A stretch of DNA of 64,000 bases, from the NCBI RefSeq assembly GCF_000969825.1, contig NZ_KQ033919.1:2329788-2393787 (forward strand), written 5' to 3'. The position numbers and the translations under genes were made by a program. Numbering within the stretch: the stretch's first letter is position 1; every line of letters begins with the position of its first letter. Source of the stretch: Parabacteroides gordonii MS-1 = DSM 23371 (GTDB lineage: Bacteria; Bacteroidota; Bacteroidia; Bacteroidales; Tannerellaceae). The notes under the pieces are model-generated. The model ran no database searches. It had not been told where the DNA came from and worked only from the letters and a program-made list of their open reading frames with translations. Positions 8,604-17,309 of the stretch are shown here, in pieces.

Positions 8604-10667
8604 CTAAAATTTATATCTTAGAAGAACATACAAATCTGTTTTATTATGTCCTTCTATTTCTTCCTGGTCTGTACCTATCAAGTCCCGGTCTGCGTAATAA
8701 GTGTGAGCCAATTTAGCTGAAAGGGATAACTTTTTCAACAGATCCCAACGAAAGGAAACAGAAAGCCGGATACCCTTTCCATAAAAAGAAGGCATATTGA
8801 AAGCATAAAGAATATTCTTTTCATAGGAACTTATCCGACTGTAATAATCATCAGTATGGAAGTAACCAATATAAAAATCAGACTGAAAGGGAAGGGAAGA
8901 CGGTTTCCAGCCTGCACTCTGCGAAACCATCCATCCAAAGCTATGTTTACCTTTATGTTCATCATAATAAACACCATCTACCGAAGTTTTCAACATCCAT
9001 GCCGGTTGCGATCCATATAATAGTTGAAACCGGAAACGTTGCTGTGAATAAGGTAATATACTTTGTGTCGATTCATTTTCCAATGTCTGGTTCTTTTCCT
9101 TCTTTCTATATTTATAACGCACGTAAGCTGCAAGATTCTTACCCGAATTATAATCCAATTGTACCATGTATTCCTTCCCGGAAGAAGGTGAGTCAACTCC
9201 ATATTTTAACCAGGGAAAACGAAATAAGTCCGCATATAAGGATAGTTTAAAATGAGCGAACGGTGTCCATTGCATTCCGGTATAAACACCCTGTTCGTTC
9301 TGAACGGTAGAGTTCTGACCAAAAGCATTTCCAAAGAAAGTTTGATAACGTCTGTCATAATAACGATGGAGCAATAATAACGATAAATAGGAGACAGGCG
9401 TCAATTGGAAAGCATTCAAAGTAGCTATTGCCTTATTGGATGATACGGCTGTTTCTCCATAAAACTTAAGCTTATTCGTTTTCAACATATAATCTACACT
9501 GATGTTCATATTCCTGTTTCCACGAAAATAAAAAAGATTGTACGGTTTTAAATCCGGCTGTATCTGATAATTCCCAAAAGAATAGGATAGTACGGTTACT
9601 CCGAAATGAACATGAGAAGTTGCATATCGAATATTTCCTCCATACGTATGCATAGGTACTGTCCGTAACTTCTCCCGGTCACGTACCAACCGATGCAGAC
9701 CATCTGTTTTAAACGAACTTACTTCGTAGTTATTAACACCTGCGTCCAGTTTCCTAAAAGAATAGAACAGGCTGATATCAAAATCTTTAATTGAAATGGT
9801 AGAAGCCACTCCACGAAAATAGTCATTTTCATTCGTTGATAAGTGACGGCGAAATCCATTTGTACGTCGTTCGGCCTGAGCTACAATAGAACTGCGGCTA
9901 GGAGAGAAATCATTACTGATAACCAATCCCTGCCCAAAAGATATCTTATAATCACCGACTGCAAGACTTTTCAACCACTTATTCATATCTTTCAAAAAAA
10001 GATGTACCGAATAATAATCATACCCTTTATGATATTGGTTCCAAAAAGGTTCACCGGCATCTTTTTCCGCTACAACTCCAAATTGAAGCCTTTCATCAAA
10101 AGCATATGAATAACGAAGGGAATGATAAAAAGGTTCACCCAAATATTTCCGGTTCGGATATTGCTGTAAAATACTATCCGGATATGAACAATATCCCTTT
10201 TTCTGTTGAAAACATTGATCATATCTGATTTGCAATTCATTAGAACTGTACTTCAACATGTTCTTAACAGAAAACGGACGTTTATCAACAGAAATATCTG
10301 CAATATAAACAAAAGAGAGTAAAAGTGATATTGTCTGGAAATCTAACCCTTCGACATTTTTCAGTTCATAAAGGGTTACCAACTTTCCATACTCGTTCCG
10401 GTAAAAGATAACCTGTTCTATTTGCTGATCCGATAAAAAGGGCAGACGACTTAACTCCTCTTTAGTTACACTATTCAGTTCAAAAGGATGTTCAGCCAGA
10501 TAAGAAAGGTCGGAATAAAGATTTTCAATACGAGCTTCATCATCTGTTTCAGAAGCCATTTCTTCTATATATTCCATCCACTTATCAACAGAATATATGT
10601 TCTGACTATTAAGATGATAACTATTTATCAACAGATATACCAACAGGGTTATAAACAACTTTTTCAT
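8604..10667 (-). CDS. Exported helix-hairpin-helix protein with beta-rich C-terminal region
   Basis: A 687-residue protein with a signal peptide (first ~21 residues). Residues ~55-115 contain tandem helix-hairpin-helix units, for example FELNSVTKEELSRLPFLSD and YRNEYGKLVTLYELKNVEGL, similar to ComEA/GspK-type HhH. The remaining ~550 residues alternate aromatic beta-strands and end LYVLLRYKF with a terminal Phe, typical of an outer-membrane barrel. HhH motifs usually bind DNA without sequence specificity, but similar folds also mediate protein contacts, so a DNA-uptake role is only speculation. It follows the PorV/PorQ-like gene by 12 bases in one operon. Confidence 0.75.
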   Translation of the reverse strand: MKKLFITLLVYLLINSYHLNSQNIYSVDKWMEYIEEMASETDDEARIENLYSDLSYLAEHPFELNSVTKEELSRLPFLSDQQIEQVIFYRNEYGKLVTLYELKNVEGLDFQTISLLLSFVYIADISVDKRPFSVKNMLKYSSNELQIRYDQCFQQKKGYCSYPDSILQQYPNRKYLGEPFYHSLRYSYAFDERLQFGVVAEKDAGEPFWNQYHKGYDYYSVHLFLKDMNKWLKSLAVGDYKISFGQGLVISNDFSPSRSSIVAQAERRTNGFRRHLSTNENDYFRGVASTISIKDFDISLFYSFRKLDAGVNNYEVSSFKTDGLHRLVRDREKLRTVPMHTYGGNIRYATSHVHFGVTVLSYSFGNYQIQPDLKPYNLFYFRGNRNMNISVDYMLKTNKLKFYGETAVSSNKAIATLNAFQLTPVSYLSLLLLHRYYDRRYQTFFGNAFGQNSTVQNEQGVYTGMQWTPFAHFKLSLYADLFRFPWLKYGVDSPSSGKEYMVQLDYNSGKNLAAYVRYKYRKKEKNQTLENESTQSILPYSQQRFRFQLLYGSQPAWMLKTSVDGVYYDEHKGKHSFGWMVSQSAGWKPSSLPFQSDFYIGYFHTDDYYSRISSYEKNILYAFNMPSFYGKGIRLSVSFRWDLLKKLSLSAKLAHTYYADRDLIGTDQEEIEGHNKTDLYVLLRYKF

Positions 10668-10679
10668 AGTTATATAGTT

Positions 10680-11486
10680 TTAAAATGAATACTTCAAACC
10701 TATACCGGTACTAATACCTAACATCGGATGATACACGGTCGCAACATCAGCAGTGAAACCGGAAAATCGATATCCGACACCGATAGTGGGAAGGAGAGGG
10801 GTTGTCTGCATTCCAGCCCGCACATAGAATTGTTTATACAATTGATATTCTAAACCGATGTTACCTGTTAATGTAGTATGTTTATTCGTTCCCACATTTC
10901 CTATTATCAACAAGCTGTTAATTACTTCCCATTGAAAACCTATTTGCAAAGAATATCCCCTAAAATAATCTATTTCAGTATTTTCTTTCTTAACAGCAAC
11001 AGAAGGAAAATCCATTATCAACATACCAATCAACAGCTTTTCAACCGGAGAATAACTGATACCGATATCAGTTGACAAGTATTGTGGATGTTCTTCCGTC
11101 AATTCTGTCTGTACGATCGAATACTGGATACTTATGCCGATACTCCATTTATCATTTAAAGATCTTCCGAAGAAAAGCCGGAACATACTTTCCCTATATT
11201 GATCATACCCGAAAGAAGAGATATTAACACCAAAAGGAAGAACATTATTAGGATAAGAAAATGAAAGACCAACAGTTCCCAGCTCCTTTAGTCCATAACG
11301 GTTAAAATAGTTGATATCGATACTCTTACAAGATTCCAACCCAATTAGTGCTGGATTAAAAAGGAAAGATTGAGTCACAGCACATCCGCCCATTCCCATG
11401 CTACGCATGTCAGGCAAACGTAAGTTATTAACAGCATACAAACAAGGGAAAACTCCCAATAACAGGGATAGGATTAATAGTTTCAT
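10680..11486 (-). CDS. PorV/PorQ-like outer-membrane beta-barrel protein
   Basis: I use the internal ATG at 11486 because MKLLILSLLLGVFPCLYAVN then forms a clean signal peptide; the frame stays open to 11537. The mature protein opens with RLPDMRSMGMGGCAVTQSFL, and FLFNPALIG resembles the NPA-type start of the FadL-superfamily barrels of the PorV/PorQ type. It ends GIGLKYSF with a C-terminal aromatic residue. PorV and PorQ serve the T9SS attachment complex in Porphyromonas, but many paralogues do not, so a T9SS role is possible and unproven. First gene of the operon with the HhH protein. Confidence 0.7.
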   Translation of the reverse strand: MKLLILSLLLGVFPCLYAVNNLRLPDMRSMGMGGCAVTQSFLFNPALIGLESCKSIDINYFNRYGLKELGTVGLSFSYPNNVLPFGVNISSFGYDQYRESMFRLFFGRSLNDKWSIGISIQYSIVQTELTEEHPQYLSTDIGISYSPVEKLLIGMLIMDFPSVAVKKENTEIDYFRGYSLQIGFQWEVINSLLIIGNVGTNKHTTLTGNIGLEYQLYKQFYVRAGMQTTPLLPTIGVGYRFSGFTADVATVYHPMLGISTGIGLKYSF

Positions 11487-11588
11487 AGATAAGATATTTT
11501 TGGTTGTTAATATATAAGTGCAATTAAATGCTAACAATATTATTCAATGTTCATAGTCAATTTGTTTTGTTATAATTCAGAATTGCCA

Positions 11589-11596
11589 CAAATATA
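11589..11596 (-). promoter_or_regulatory. Promoter -7 box for the outer-membrane operon
   Basis: Minus-strand TATATTTG matches TAnnTTTG and lies about 100 bases upstream of the chosen start at 11486. Confidence 0.45.
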
Positions 11597-11710
11597 ATGA
11601 AACTTATTAAGTTGACAACTTATTAACAAGTAAATCATCATTTCCATATAATTAGTCAAATTCTGTAAAACCTGCACAGGCTATTACTAAATCACCTATT
11701 TTTGTAGGCT

Positions 11711-12316
11711 ATGACAAAGGTGAGATGGTATAAGATTGTGGTTATGTTTTTACTCTGTGTTACAGCTGGTCAAGCACAGAAACTAAAAATAAACACACTT
11801 CCCGAAGGAGTGCAAAGAGCTTATCTGGACGGGAAGGATACGGTTCCCGTTGTCAATCTTCAGGAAGTATTTATATTTCCGCAGATGCGTTTTAAGAACA
11901 ATCGTGAACAACAGAAATATAATAAACTGGTTCGAGATGTAAAACGCACATTACCCTATGCCAAAATGGTATATGAAACTTTAATAGAGACATACGAATA
12001 TATGGAAACGCTCCCTGATGACAAAGCACGCCAGGAACATTTGAAACGTATGGAAAAAGATCTGTTCAAAGAATATAAACCGGAGCTTAAAAAGCTGACC
12101 TTCTCACAAGGTAAATTACTTATCAAGCTGATTGACAGGGAATGTAACCAATCCAGTTATAACTTGTTGAAAGCTTACCTGGGCGGTTTCAGGGCAGGCT
12201 TCTGGAATTTGTTTGCCGGAATGTTCGGAGCCAGCCTGAAATCCGAATACGACCCGAAAGGAAAAGATGCCATGACCGAACGGGTCGTTATTATGGTTGA
12301 AAGAGGATTAATCTGA
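11711..12316 (+). CDS. DUF4294 family exported protein
   Basis: A 201-residue protein with a signal peptide (MFLLCVTAGQAQ cleavage region, about residues 12-23). The body, including VVNLQEVFIFPQMRFKNN, YNKLVRDVKRTLPYAKMVYE and LIDRECNQSSYNLLKAYLGG, matches the Bacteroidota-specific DUF4294 family, which has no established function. A TATTTTTG box lies only 7 bases before the ATG (11697-11704); if it is the -7 element the message would be nearly leaderless. The 3' end overlaps the convergent methyltransferase gene by 9 bases. Confidence 0.8.
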   Translation: MTKVRWYKIVVMFLLCVTAGQAQKLKINTLPEGVQRAYLDGKDTVPVVNLQEVFIFPQMRFKNNREQQKYNKLVRDVKRTLPYAKMVYETLIETYEYMETLPDDKARQEHLKRMEKDLFKEYKPELKKLTFSQGKLLIKLIDRECNQSSYNLLKAYLGGFRAGFWNLFAGMFGASLKSEYDPKGKDAMTERVVIMVERGLI

Positions 12317-12838
12317 TAATTGCTTAAAGAAATCCCAGATAACAATCCCGGTCGTTACCGATACATTCAGCGAGTGTTTAGTTCCGTATTGGGGTATTTC
12401 AATACACATATCACAGTTATCAACAACAGATTGTTGAACGCCTTTTACTTCGTTTCCCATGATAACAGCATATTTTTTATCTCTGTCTAACAGCAATTTA
12501 TCAAGCATAACACTACCTTCAGCCTGTTCTACTGCACAAACGATATACCCTTGTTGCTTCAGGTTATCAACAGCATCGTGTGTATCTTTAAAATATTTCC
12601 AGTCTACAGTTTCTTCAGCTCCTAAAGCTGTCTTATGGATCTCCGCATGGGGCGGACAAGCCGTAATACCACATAAATAAATAGCCTCTACCTTAAAGGC
12701 ATCTGAAGTACGAAAGACAGATCCGACATTATTCAGACTCCTAACATGGTCGAGCACAACGATTAACGGTATCTTCTTACTTTCTTTAAAGGCCTCCGGA
12801 GTAAGACGGTTCAGTTCTGTTATTTTTAATTTACGCAT
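12308..12838 (-). CDS. TrmH/SpoU-family RNA methyltransferase
   Basis: A 176-residue SPOUT methyltransferase. The three motifs of the TrmH group are present: NNVGSVFRTSDAF (about residues 36-48), AVIMGNEVKGV (about 124-134) and IPQYGTKHSLNVSVTTGI (about 148-165), which together form the knotted SAM-binding site. It should 2'-O-methylate a tRNA or rRNA nucleotide; the target cannot be told. The N-terminal RNA-binding extension of longer TrmH/RlmB enzymes is absent. It borders the gene-free candidate origin. Confidence 0.87.
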   Translation of the reverse strand: MRKLKITELNRLTPEAFKESKKIPLIVVLDHVRSLNNVGSVFRTSDAFKVEAIYLCGITACPPHAEIHKTALGAEETVDWKYFKDTHDAVDNLKQQGYIVCAVEQAEGSVMLDKLLLDRDKKYAVIMGNEVKGVQQSVVDNCDMCIEIPQYGTKHSLNVSVTTGIVIWDFFKQLSD

Positions 12839-12855
12839 AACTTTTTCTTTAGCTG

Positions 12856-12863
12856 CAAAAGTA
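12856..12863 (-). promoter_or_regulatory. Promoter -7 box for the TrmH-family gene
   Basis: Minus-strand TACTTTTG, an exact TAnnTTTG match, 17 bases upstream of the start at 12838. Confidence 0.55.
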
Positions 12864-13213
12864 GCTAATTAATGTGGATATGCCGTTGAAAAGGTATTGA
12901 TAAGTAGTGAACAGAAAATGAAAAAAAGTTCTTGCATTATTCAGATTCTTATCTATACTCCTCCTCATTCCGAACACGCAACATTTATAACCTATTATTT
13001 ATGAAGAGCTATTAACAGTGGTTATACACGTATCAACACCCATCAACAGAGATAAACTTTTTCACACGACCAGTTATCAACATAAAACTAATAAAGTCCA
13101 TAAAATAAAGAAAAACAGTACAGAAGCTATCTTTTATATTGTTGGTATCGTTTTGATAAGTAGTTCATATACTTTAATAACTCCTCAGGCAAGTATTGTA
13201 ACAAAAATGTATT

Positions 13214-13287
13214 AACTGTTTCAACAGCATATCATATACATCATATTTTATTTTTAAATTAAAGATTAATATTAATATAATATATAA
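13214..13287 (+). repeat. AT-rich ~70-bp direct repeat, copy 1
   Basis: Matches 13771-13842 in the same orientation at roughly 80 percent by eye. Shared blocks include TTTnAACAG, ATATACATC and AATATAATA. The copy ends just before the perfect DnaA box at 13289. Confidence 0.6.
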
Positions 13288-13395
13288 TTGTGGATAACTA
13301 GGAGAGAGGCAAGGAAGAACCGGTAGCATTATCGAAGACCGATCTACTCTTTTACAATTTCATATCAGGTATTGAAGTCGGGTAGGATAAGAGTT

Positions 13396-13460
13396 GTATC
13401 ACAATATATGATACTCCATTATTACAATATATGCTAAACCAGTATCATATATTGTGATAC
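13396..13460. repeat. Perfect 20-bp inverted repeat with central third copy
   Basis: GTATCACAATATATGATACT (13396-13415) has its exact reverse complement at 13441-13460. The 25-base spacer holds a partial copy, ACAATATATG, at 13424-13433. Each arm also contains the smaller palindrome GTATCA...TGATAC. This looks like a set of protein-binding sites more than a terminator, since no U-tract follows. Confidence 0.75.
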
Positions 13461-13639
13461 TATTCTTATAACTTGTGAACATCTGGTTGGTAAACAGTAA
13501 TAAAATTAGTTTGTTTTAGTCATTGAAGATATTGTATAAGAGAATTATCGGAATGGCTGATAACTATGAATCGATACTTTCCCCGTTCTTTTAAAGATTG
13601 TTTTACACTGCTTTCGATGGCTGAAATGAATAAAGTTTT

Positions 13640-13647
13640 TACCTTTG
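13640..13647 (+). promoter_or_regulatory. Promoter -7 box upstream of nadA
   Basis: TACCTTTG is an exact TAnnTTTG match. Transcription from here would give nadA a leader of about 200 bases that includes the second AT-rich repeat. Confidence 0.45.
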
Positions 13648-13770
13648 CATATTATCAACAGTGAGTTGATAAGTATATTAATATAAAGATTATCAGCTAT
13701 AAAGCCTGATGATAACTTTGTTGATATACTATTTATATCCTCGGAATGAGGTATGGGCGATTATTATATG

Positions 13771-13842
13771 AACCATTTTAACAGGATATTATATACATCC
13801 TATTTATCTTTAGAATTAAAATTAAGAATAATATAATAGATA
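13771..13842 (+). repeat. AT-rich ~70-bp direct repeat, copy 2
   Basis: Diverged second copy of 13214-13287, ending 4 bases before the nadA start codon, so it also forms the immediate nadA leader. Confidence 0.6.
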
Positions 13843-13846
13843 AATC

Positions 13847-14833
13847 ATGTTGACAAATCAATCGATCGGATATATGGATGCACCGGTTCCCAAAGATATG
13901 GATCTGAAGGAAGCCATTGATAAACTTCGCAAAGAAAAGAACGCTATTATTTTAGCGCATTATTATCAAACTGGTGATATACAGGATATAGCAGACTTTG
14001 TTGGGGATAGTTTGGCTTTAGCCCAGTGGGCTGCCAAGACTACGGCAGATATAATAGTTCTCTGTGGCGTTCATTTTATGGGTGAAACGGCTAAGATATT
14101 GTGTCCGGATAAAAAAGTTCTGGTTCCTGACCTGAATGCCGGCTGTTCTCTGGCAGATAGTTGTCCGGCTCCGGAATTTGCTGAATTTGTAAAGCAGCAT
14201 CCGGATCATGTGGTTATTTCGTATGTAAATACGACAGCTGCGGTAAAGGCTGTTACGGATGTGGTAGTAACTTCTACGAATGCCCGTCAGATCGTAGAAA
14301 GTTTTCCGGAAGGAACAAAGATGATCTTCGGCCCGGATCGTAACCTGGGGAATTATATAAACAGTATTACCGGACGTAATATGTTGCTTTGGGATGGTGC
14401 TTGCCATGTCCACGAAGAATTCTCGTTAGAAAAGATACTGGAAGTAAAGAAACAATATCCGGATGCGGATGTGATTACTCACCCGGAATGTAAACAGCCT
14501 ATTATACAGGTGTCAGACTTCGTTGGTTCGACTGCCGCTCTTTTGAAGCATACTATCAAGTCGGATAAGAAACAGTTCATTGTAGCGACGGAAAGTGGTG
14601 TTATTCACGAAATGAGAAAAAAGAGTCCGGATAAAGAGTTTATTCCGGCTCCTCCCAATGATAGCACATGTGCCTGCAACGAATGTAATTTTATGCGTTT
14701 GAATACGATGGAGAAGCTTTATAACTGTCTGAAGTTTGAAATGCCTGAAATATTTGTGGACGAAGAGGTACAAAAGAAAGCAATCAGACCGATCAGAAAG
14801 ATGCTGGAGATTTCTGAGAAGTTAGGATTGTAA
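13847..14833 (+). CDS. nadA: Quinolinate synthase
   Basis: A 328-residue enzyme that condenses iminoaspartate with dihydroxyacetone phosphate to quinolinate in de novo NAD synthesis. The three cysteine regions that bind its [4Fe-4S] cluster are visible: PDLNAGCSLADSC, LLWDGACHVHEEF and STCACNECNFMRL. ILAHYYQTGDIQDIADFVGDS is the conserved N-terminal substrate block and length is normal for the family. The partners nadB and nadC are not adjacent. The MBOAT gene follows after 37 bases and may be co-transcribed, although unrelated in function. Confidence 0.96.
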   Translation: MLTNQSIGYMDAPVPKDMDLKEAIDKLRKEKNAIILAHYYQTGDIQDIADFVGDSLALAQWAAKTTADIIVLCGVHFMGETAKILCPDKKVLVPDLNAGCSLADSCPAPEFAEFVKQHPDHVVISYVNTTAAVKAVTDVVVTSTNARQIVESFPEGTKMIFGPDRNLGNYINSITGRNMLLWDGACHVHEEFSLEKILEVKKQYPDADVITHPECKQPIIQVSDFVGSTAALLKHTIKSDKKQFIVATESGVIHEMRKKSPDKEFIPAPPNDSTCACNECNFMRLNTMEKLYNCLKFEMPEIFVDEEVQKKAIRPIRKMLEISEKLGL

Positions 14834-14870
14834 TAGTATAATTGTCCCATCATCCGCAGAACAGAGACAT

Positions 14871-16331
14871 ATGTTATTTAATTCGATAGAGTTTCTAATT
14901 TATCTTCCTATTGTATTTTTGTTATACTGGTTTGTATTCAACAGGAAGATAAAATTACAAAATCTGTTTATAGTAATTGTCAGCTATCTGTTTTACGGAT
15001 GGTGGGACTGGCGTTTTCTGATATTGATTGCATTTACTTCCTTTTGTAGCTGGTTGAGCGGTGTAGCGATTGAAAAGGCGAGAGAGGGAAACTCATTATC
15101 GGAAGATACGCCATCTGTCCGAAAGAAATGCAGATGGATAACCGGAACCAATATTTTCCTGAATTTAGCTATCCTAGGATTTTTTAAATACTTCAATTTC
15201 TTTGTTGATAACTTTGTTGAAGCTTTTTCATTTATAGGGATCGCTTTGCATAAATCAACCTTACAGATTATTCTTCCGGTTGGTATAAGTTTTTATACTT
15301 TCCAGGCTTTAAGCTATACGATCGATGTATATAGAAGGAGATTGAAACCTACTAAGGACATTGTAGCTTTCTTTGCTTTTGTAAGTTTTTTCCCTCAATT
15401 GGTTGCCGGGCCTATCGAAAGGGCTACTAATTTGTTGGTTCAGTTTTATAAACCGCGGGTGTTTACTTATGGGGAGGCTGTAGATGGTATGCGGCAAATC
15501 CTGTGGGGATTTTTTAAAAAGATGGTAATTGCTGATAACTGTGCATTGGTAGTCAATGATGTATTCGGTAATTATATGAATTATTCAGCCAGTACGTTGG
15601 TCTTAGGTGCTGTTTTGTTTGCTTTCCAGATATATGGGGATTTTTCCGGCTATTCGGATATTGCGATTGGTACAGCCCGGTTGTTCGGCATAACATTAAA
15701 GCAGAATTTCAACTATCCTTATTTTTCAAGAAATATTATTGATTTCTGGCGTAGATGGCATATCTCATTAAACACCTGGTTTGTCGATTATGTGTATATA
15801 CCTTTGGGAGGTAGCAGAAAGGGCCAGTATAAACATATACGTAATATTCTGATTATATTCCTATTGAGTGGATTATGGCATGGAGCAAACTGGACATTTG
15901 TAACCTGGGGAATATATCATGGTCTTTTATTTATTCCTTTGTTATTGCTGGATAAGAGGAAACAAGCTGATTCTGGTATGTTTCCTCCCGTTGTTTCGAT
16001 GTTAATTACTTTTGGGTTCGTTACCCTGGGATGGATCGTGTTCAGGGCTGAAACGCTTTCTGTTGCGTTCGATTATATTAATAATATATTTTCGTCTTCT
16101 TTGTTGAGAATACCTAAAGTGAGTGGTGCTAATAATGTAACTGCTATGTTATCACTCGCATTCATCGTTATTCTGTTGTGTGTAGAATGGGTGAACAGGA
16201 ATAAACCTTTTGGGTTGGATATAGAGAATATACAAAGTTCATTTGTCAGATATTCAATCTATGCCGGTATACTCTTTTCTATTTATTTCTTTGGGGCTGA
16301 TTCTTCCAATTTTATTTATTTTCAATTTTAA
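14871..16331 (+). CDS. MBOAT-family O-acyltransferase (AlgI-like), copy 2
   Basis: A 486-residue polytopic membrane protein starting MLFNSIEFLIYLPIVFLLYW. It is a clear paralogue of the copy at 6203 across its whole length; both share ILPVGISFYT, SFFPQLVAGPIERAT, YGDFSGYSDIAIG and the active-site GLWHGANWTF. The role should be transmembrane delivery of an acyl group to an extracytoplasmic glycan. The SGNH-family gene follows by 6 bases, repeating the first module. The two copies have visibly different plus-strand G/C bias, fitting their position on either side of the candidate origin. Confidence 0.93.
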   Translation: MLFNSIEFLIYLPIVFLLYWFVFNRKIKLQNLFIVIVSYLFYGWWDWRFLILIAFTSFCSWLSGVAIEKAREGNSLSEDTPSVRKKCRWITGTNIFLNLAILGFFKYFNFFVDNFVEAFSFIGIALHKSTLQIILPVGISFYTFQALSYTIDVYRRRLKPTKDIVAFFAFVSFFPQLVAGPIERATNLLVQFYKPRVFTYGEAVDGMRQILWGFFKKMVIADNCALVVNDVFGNYMNYSASTLVLGAVLFAFQIYGDFSGYSDIAIGTARLFGITLKQNFNYPYFSRNIIDFWRRWHISLNTWFVDYVYIPLGGSRKGQYKHIRNILIIFLLSGLWHGANWTFVTWGIYHGLLFIPLLLLDKRKQADSGMFPPVVSMLITFGFVTLGWIVFRAETLSVAFDYINNIFSSSLLRIPKVSGANNVTAMLSLAFIVILLCVEWVNRNKPFGLDIENIQSSFVRYSIYAGILFSIYFFGADSSNFIYFQF

Positions 16332-16337
16332 GAAGTT

Positions 16338-17309
16338 ATGGAACTGACAGGTAAGCAGATAAAGAGGTTAGTATTTTTTCTATTATTTGTAATAGTTCTA
16401 ATGGCTTGTTTGAATAGGGTAACTCCCTGCTTTTTCAGAATGCTGCCAAATGATTATGCCCGTACTAAACTTATACTGAATACAATAAGGGATACAACAC
16501 AAACTCCTGAAGTTGTTATCTTCGGTAATAGTAGAGGAATGAGTGGAGTAGATGGTTATCTGTTGGAAAGGGAGTTGAGTGATCATCCTGTTGTATACAG
16601 TTTTACTTCTACCGGGCAGAAACTGAGTGAGAGTGCTTTATATTATACTTCTTTGCCAGCTTCTGTAAAAACGGTTATTCAATGTCTCGATATAGATGCT
16701 TTATCCAAGCCGGTTGATATGGATATACCTAATCAGGTTGCTTTACATATGTATGGTTATAAAATGGATGATCAGACAAAATTGTTGGTACCTGCCTTAT
16801 ATGACGAATTGAATAAATCGGACTGGTACTATAATTATAAGGCCAGGAATTGTTTGTTTTCAGGATTCTCATTTGTTCTTCGTAATCTGTTAGATGATGA
16901 TGCACCTGAAAATTCTATGGACAATGAATTACGTTATCCGGCGTCTCAGGCTTCCTATAGAAATGAAGCTGTTTATCAACGTGGCCTGGATGAACAGAAT
17001 AAAGAAAACAAGTTTGAAGCATATAAAATCACTGCTGAATGGAAACGGTTGCTAGAAGAGTCTTATGCTTTTTTTAAAGCGAAAAATATTCAATATTACC
17101 TGGTATTAATGCCGTACAATCCTGATATTATATCAGCAAAAAAGACTGAAAAGCAGGAAGCTCTTCAGTCTTATATAAATGAATTGGGATATATTCCCTA
17201 TATAAATTGTTTTGATTTACTGGAAGCATCCGATTTTTATGATGCAATTCATCCTAATGATAAAGGTGCTAAAAAGATAACCAGGCAGATACTTATTTCA
17301 CTACCATAA
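16338..17309 (+). CDS. SGNH/GDSL-like partner of MBOAT acyltransferase, copy 2
   Basis: A 323-residue protein with an N-terminal membrane anchor (about residues 9-27, LVFFLLFVIVLMACLN). VVIFGNSRGMSGVDG gives the nucleophile block, with Arg where copy 1 has His, and YDAIHPNDKGAKKI gives the DxxH pair. It is only distantly similar to copy 1, so the two modules may modify different acceptors. Likely the final acyl-transfer component working with the MBOAT protein upstream. Its 3' end overlaps the convergent porZ gene by 17 bases. Confidence 0.78.
   Translation: MELTGKQIKRLVFFLLFVIVLMACLNRVTPCFFRMLPNDYARTKLILNTIRDTTQTPEVVIFGNSRGMSGVDGYLLERELSDHPVVYSFTSTGQKLSESALYYTSLPASVKTVIQCLDIDALSKPVDMDIPNQVALHMYGYKMDDQTKLLVPALYDELNKSDWYYNYKARNCLFSGFSFVLRNLLDDDAPENSMDNELRYPASQASYRNEAVYQRGLDEQNKENKFEAYKITAEWKRLLEESYAFFKAKNIQYYLVLMPYNPDIISAKKTEKQEALQSYINELGYIPYINCFDLLEASDFYDAIHPNDKGAKKITRQILISLP

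Larger units (their letters stand above)
12839..13846. other. Candidate chromosomal replication origin (oriC)
   Basis: Some 1,008 bases without a credible gene. DnaA-box-like 9-mers cluster here: a perfect TGTGGATAA at 13289-13297 (reverse complement of TTATCCACA), TGTGGATAT at 12873-12881, TTATACACG at 13022-13030, TTATCAACA at 13074-13082 and 13652-13660, and TGTTGATAT at 13719-13727. AT-rich blocks at 13214-13287 and 13771-13842 could be unwinding elements, and a 20-bp inverted repeat lies at 13396-13460. Base composition also changes across it: the plus-strand coding row 3721-3780 has 8 G and 18 C, while 14041-14100 has 15 G and 8 C, as expected around a cumulative GC-skew minimum. No dnaA gene is nearby, which does not exclude an origin. 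Inference, not proof. Confidence 0.55.

Noticed and set aside
13018..13215. 65-codon frame inside the candidate origin
   Set aside because: Starts within DnaA-box-like sequence, no family resemblance, AT-driven composition.
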